DNA from: Lachnospiraceae bacterium Marseille-Q4251
GTDB lineage: Bacteria > Bacillota > Clostridia > Lachnospirales > Lachnospiraceae
Direction: 5' to 3'
NCBI GenBank assembly: GCA_018223435.1
Contig: JAGTTO010000001.1
Span: 3,410,001 to 3,474,000 of the forward strand
DNA length: 64,000 bases
Below are positions 62,603-64,000 of this stretch, one piece after another. Made by a program: the position numbers and the translations under genes. Every line of letters starts with the position of its first letter. Position 1 is the first letter of the stretch. Below the pieces are notes generated by a model. The model had not been told where the DNA came from and did no database searches. It saw nothing but the letters and a program-made list of their open reading frames with translations.

Positions 62603-63226
62603 CGCCCCGGAGAAGGTATTCTGCATCATGCAGAAGGCGTTGACCTGATGCCTGCGGATATTCAGCTTTCCGGTATGGAGGTTTCTCTGGTAAACGCCAT
62701 GAGCCGTGAAACGATTTTACGGCAATATCTGGATACGCTGAAAGGACAATATTCCCATATCCGGATTGACTGTCAGCCCTCGTTGGGGATGCTTACGGTT
62801 GATGCGCTGGCGGCTGCGAACAGGATCATAATTCCCGTTCAGGCAGAGTATCTGCCCGCCAAAGGACTGGAACAGCTTCTATCTACGGTCAGTAAGGTGA
62901 AACGGCAGATCAATCCAAAGCTCCAGATTGACGGTATCCTGCTGACGATGGTGGATAACCGCACCAACTTTGCCAAAGAGATTGCCGCTTTGCTGCGGGA
63001 CACCTATGGAAGTAAAATCAAAGTCTTTGGAACGGAAATCCCACTGACAGATCGCAAAGCGGATTGCGAATGTCCGCTTTACAAAAGTCTACTGGAAAAT
63101 TATGGTGTTACACCAGATCATTACGAGGATTTAGGCAATGGTGTATATCAGGTCTATGTAGAAATTGATGGTAAGGTTGTCCCCTATGTTGCAGTGGATT
63201 CTGCAACCGGTGATTATCATGGTTAA
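62602..63226 (+). pseudogene. ParA of mobile element, 5' truncated
   Basis: The frame starts without a proper N-terminus and reads from RPGEGILHHAEGVDLMPADI through the intact C-terminal half (IDCQPSLGMLTVDALAAANR, GILLTMVDNRTNFAKEI, EIPLTDRKADCECPLYKSLL) to the stop at 63224-63226. The Walker A part is lost. The first 161 bases duplicate the left copy at 47834-47994. It ends with a tail (VYVEIDGKVVPYVAVDSATG) beyond the usual ParA end. Confidence 0.85.
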
Positions 63227-63263
63227 AATTAAATAATAATATGAGTGCCGGACGCATAGACGC

Positions 63264-63317
63264 GGGACCGATAATCCGCAGGCCAATAGACTTTGCGGGT
63301 TATCGGCCCTTTTTTTG
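63264..63317 (+). terminator. Intrinsic terminator after parA remnant
   Basis: CCGATAA plus CCGCA pairs with TGCGG plus TTATCGG, followed by a T-run. Confidence 0.85.
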
Positions 63318-63379
63318 CTTTTCTATAAAGTAACACAAAAAACAACAGGTAGCCGCCACAATTCCGTAATGATTGATGC

Positions 63380-63408
63380 TTGACAGTCTCATTCAAGTTC
63401 GTTATAAT
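63380..63408 (+). promoter_or_regulatory. Promoter of nitroreductase leader
   Basis: TTGACA (63380-63385) and TATAAT (63403-63408) with a 17-base spacer form a consensus promoter 135 bases before the next gene. Confidence 0.75.
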
Positions 63409-63457
63409 AATAAACGCAAAATTTTAGTGGACTTTTCCGGATTCGGTCATCTTTTTG

Positions 63458-63496
63458 CCACACAGCTATCTTGTGATAGTTGTGTGGCTTTTTTGT
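63458..63496 (+). terminator. Intrinsic terminator inside nitroreductase leader
   Basis: GCCACACA plus CTATC pairs with GATAG plus TGTGTGGC, followed by T6. Placed between the promoter at 63380 and the gene at 63543, it would yield a short RNA of about 80 bases unless it is read through. Confidence 0.8.
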
Positions 63497-63542
63497 TGCC
63501 TGTATCTCGGAAGTATTAGCAGAATGGAGGACTATATTCTGT

Positions 63543-64000
63543 ATGGAAAAAAATTTTTTGTCTCTTATCAAGACGCGCCGTAGTGTACGGGCATATAAAT
63601 CGGAACCTGTCCCTTCCAAGGCTTTGGAGGCTGTACTGGAAGCAGGGACTTACGCTCCTACTGGCGGAGGACATCAATCTCCAACCATCATTGCAATTAC
63701 AGACCCCAAATATAGGCGGGAGATTGCAAAACTAAACGCAGAAGTGATGGGGAGCAACGCAGACCCTTATTATGGCGCACCTGTCGTGATCCTAGTTTTG
63801 GCAGATGGCTCCGCAAGCACTTATGTTGAGGACGGAAGTTGCGTCCTTGAAAATATGATGCTCGCTGCCCATGCCCTTGGCCTGGGAACCGTATGGGTAC
63901 ATCGGGAACGTGAGATTTTTGACAGCGAAAGCGGCAAGGATCTCCTGCGGGAGTGGAAGCTGCCGGAAACCTTGCGTGGCGTCGGGGCGATTGCATTGGG
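63543..64000 (+). CDS. Nitroreductase-family protein, 3' truncated by window end
   Basis: ATG 63543 with GGAGG upstream opens MEKNFLSLIKTRRSVRAYKS, the FMN-binding start of nitroreductases. It continues with EAGTYAPTGGGHQSPTIIAI and MMLAAHALGLGTVWVHRERE. 152 codons are visible. These flavoenzymes reduce nitro compounds, quinones or similar acceptors with NAD(P)H. The substrate is unknown. It lies just beyond the parA remnant and is probably still within the accessory region. Confidence 0.9.
   Translation, partial: MEKNFLSLIKTRRSVRAYKSEPVPSKALEAVLEAGTYAPTGGGHQSPTIIAITDPKYRREIAKLNAEVMGSNADPYYGAPVVILVLADGSASTYVEDGSCVLENMMLAAHALGLGTVWVHREREIFDSESGKDLLREWKLPETLRGVGAIAL

Overview
The window looks like a chromosome segment from a gut Firmicute of the Lachnospiraceae type (Blautia, Dorea or Clostridium cluster XIVa relatives). 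This is inferred from AGGAGG-type ribosome sites, TTGACA/TATAAT promoters, the ecf-truA and rplM-rpsI gene blocks, a cobalamin riboswitch, a Tn1549/CTn-type mobile module (relaxase, CD1845 family, TnpV, ParA) and protein style. No rRNA or tRNA gene was seen.

From 1 to 31.4 kb the DNA is mostly ordinary chromosome. It holds an AT-rich orphan gene cut by the window start, a phosphoesterase and an FVTNSSSSSF protein. Remnants of an AAA-ATPase/PD-(D/E)XK gene and of an Rpn-family gene are present. Next come a CHASE hybrid histidine kinase, HAD, PHP and MYG1 proteins. A cobalamin riboswitch lies ahead of a complete nickel/peptide-type ABC importer (10.3-16.0 kb). A MoxR-DUF58-membrane protein operon follows, then endonuclease IV, HPr and enzyme I, an aldo/keto reductase, cyclophilin, a GH31 glucosidase, a ParA with a Lys/Ala-rich partner, and an iron alcohol dehydrogenase. 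Two elaborate palindromic elements sit in the gaps (10.6-10.75 and 16.98-17.18 kb).

From 31.8 to 37.9 kb there is a maltodextrin unit: promoter with four 12-bp-spaced operator repeats, binding protein, two permeases, 4-alpha-glucanotransferase and a LacI-type regulator. No dedicated ATPase is present. From 38.0 to 47.0 kb come the ECF module (two ATPases and the T component) with truA, then rplM-rpsI. Between truA and rplM lies a coupled four-gene block: LytTR regulator, AgrC-like kinase, YhfC-type intramembrane protease and a small lipoprotein. It is followed by an acyltransferase-like gene. The four-gene block is the best candidate here for an undescribed system, possibly lipoprotein-signal-peptide sensing.

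From 47.05 kb onward, just after rpsI, the sequence is an accessory patchwork. It opens and closes with pieces of parA that share a 161-bp near-identical repeat, next to a related 53-bp repeat at 47.09 and 62.55 kb. Inside are a relaxase, conjugative-element leftovers and a metallophore/iron uptake cassette. That cassette has an AraC regulator, an MptD-type S component, EcfT, a double ATPase, two exporter-fold ABC subunits and a frameshifted DtxR-type repressor. An AT-rich oxidative-stress islet (DUF6219-like, Bcp peroxidase, YaaA, rubredoxin) follows. Two copies of a small stem-loop element with compensatory base changes occur in this patchwork, one splitting the parA P-loop. The window ends inside a nitroreductase gene whose leader contains an intrinsic terminator.
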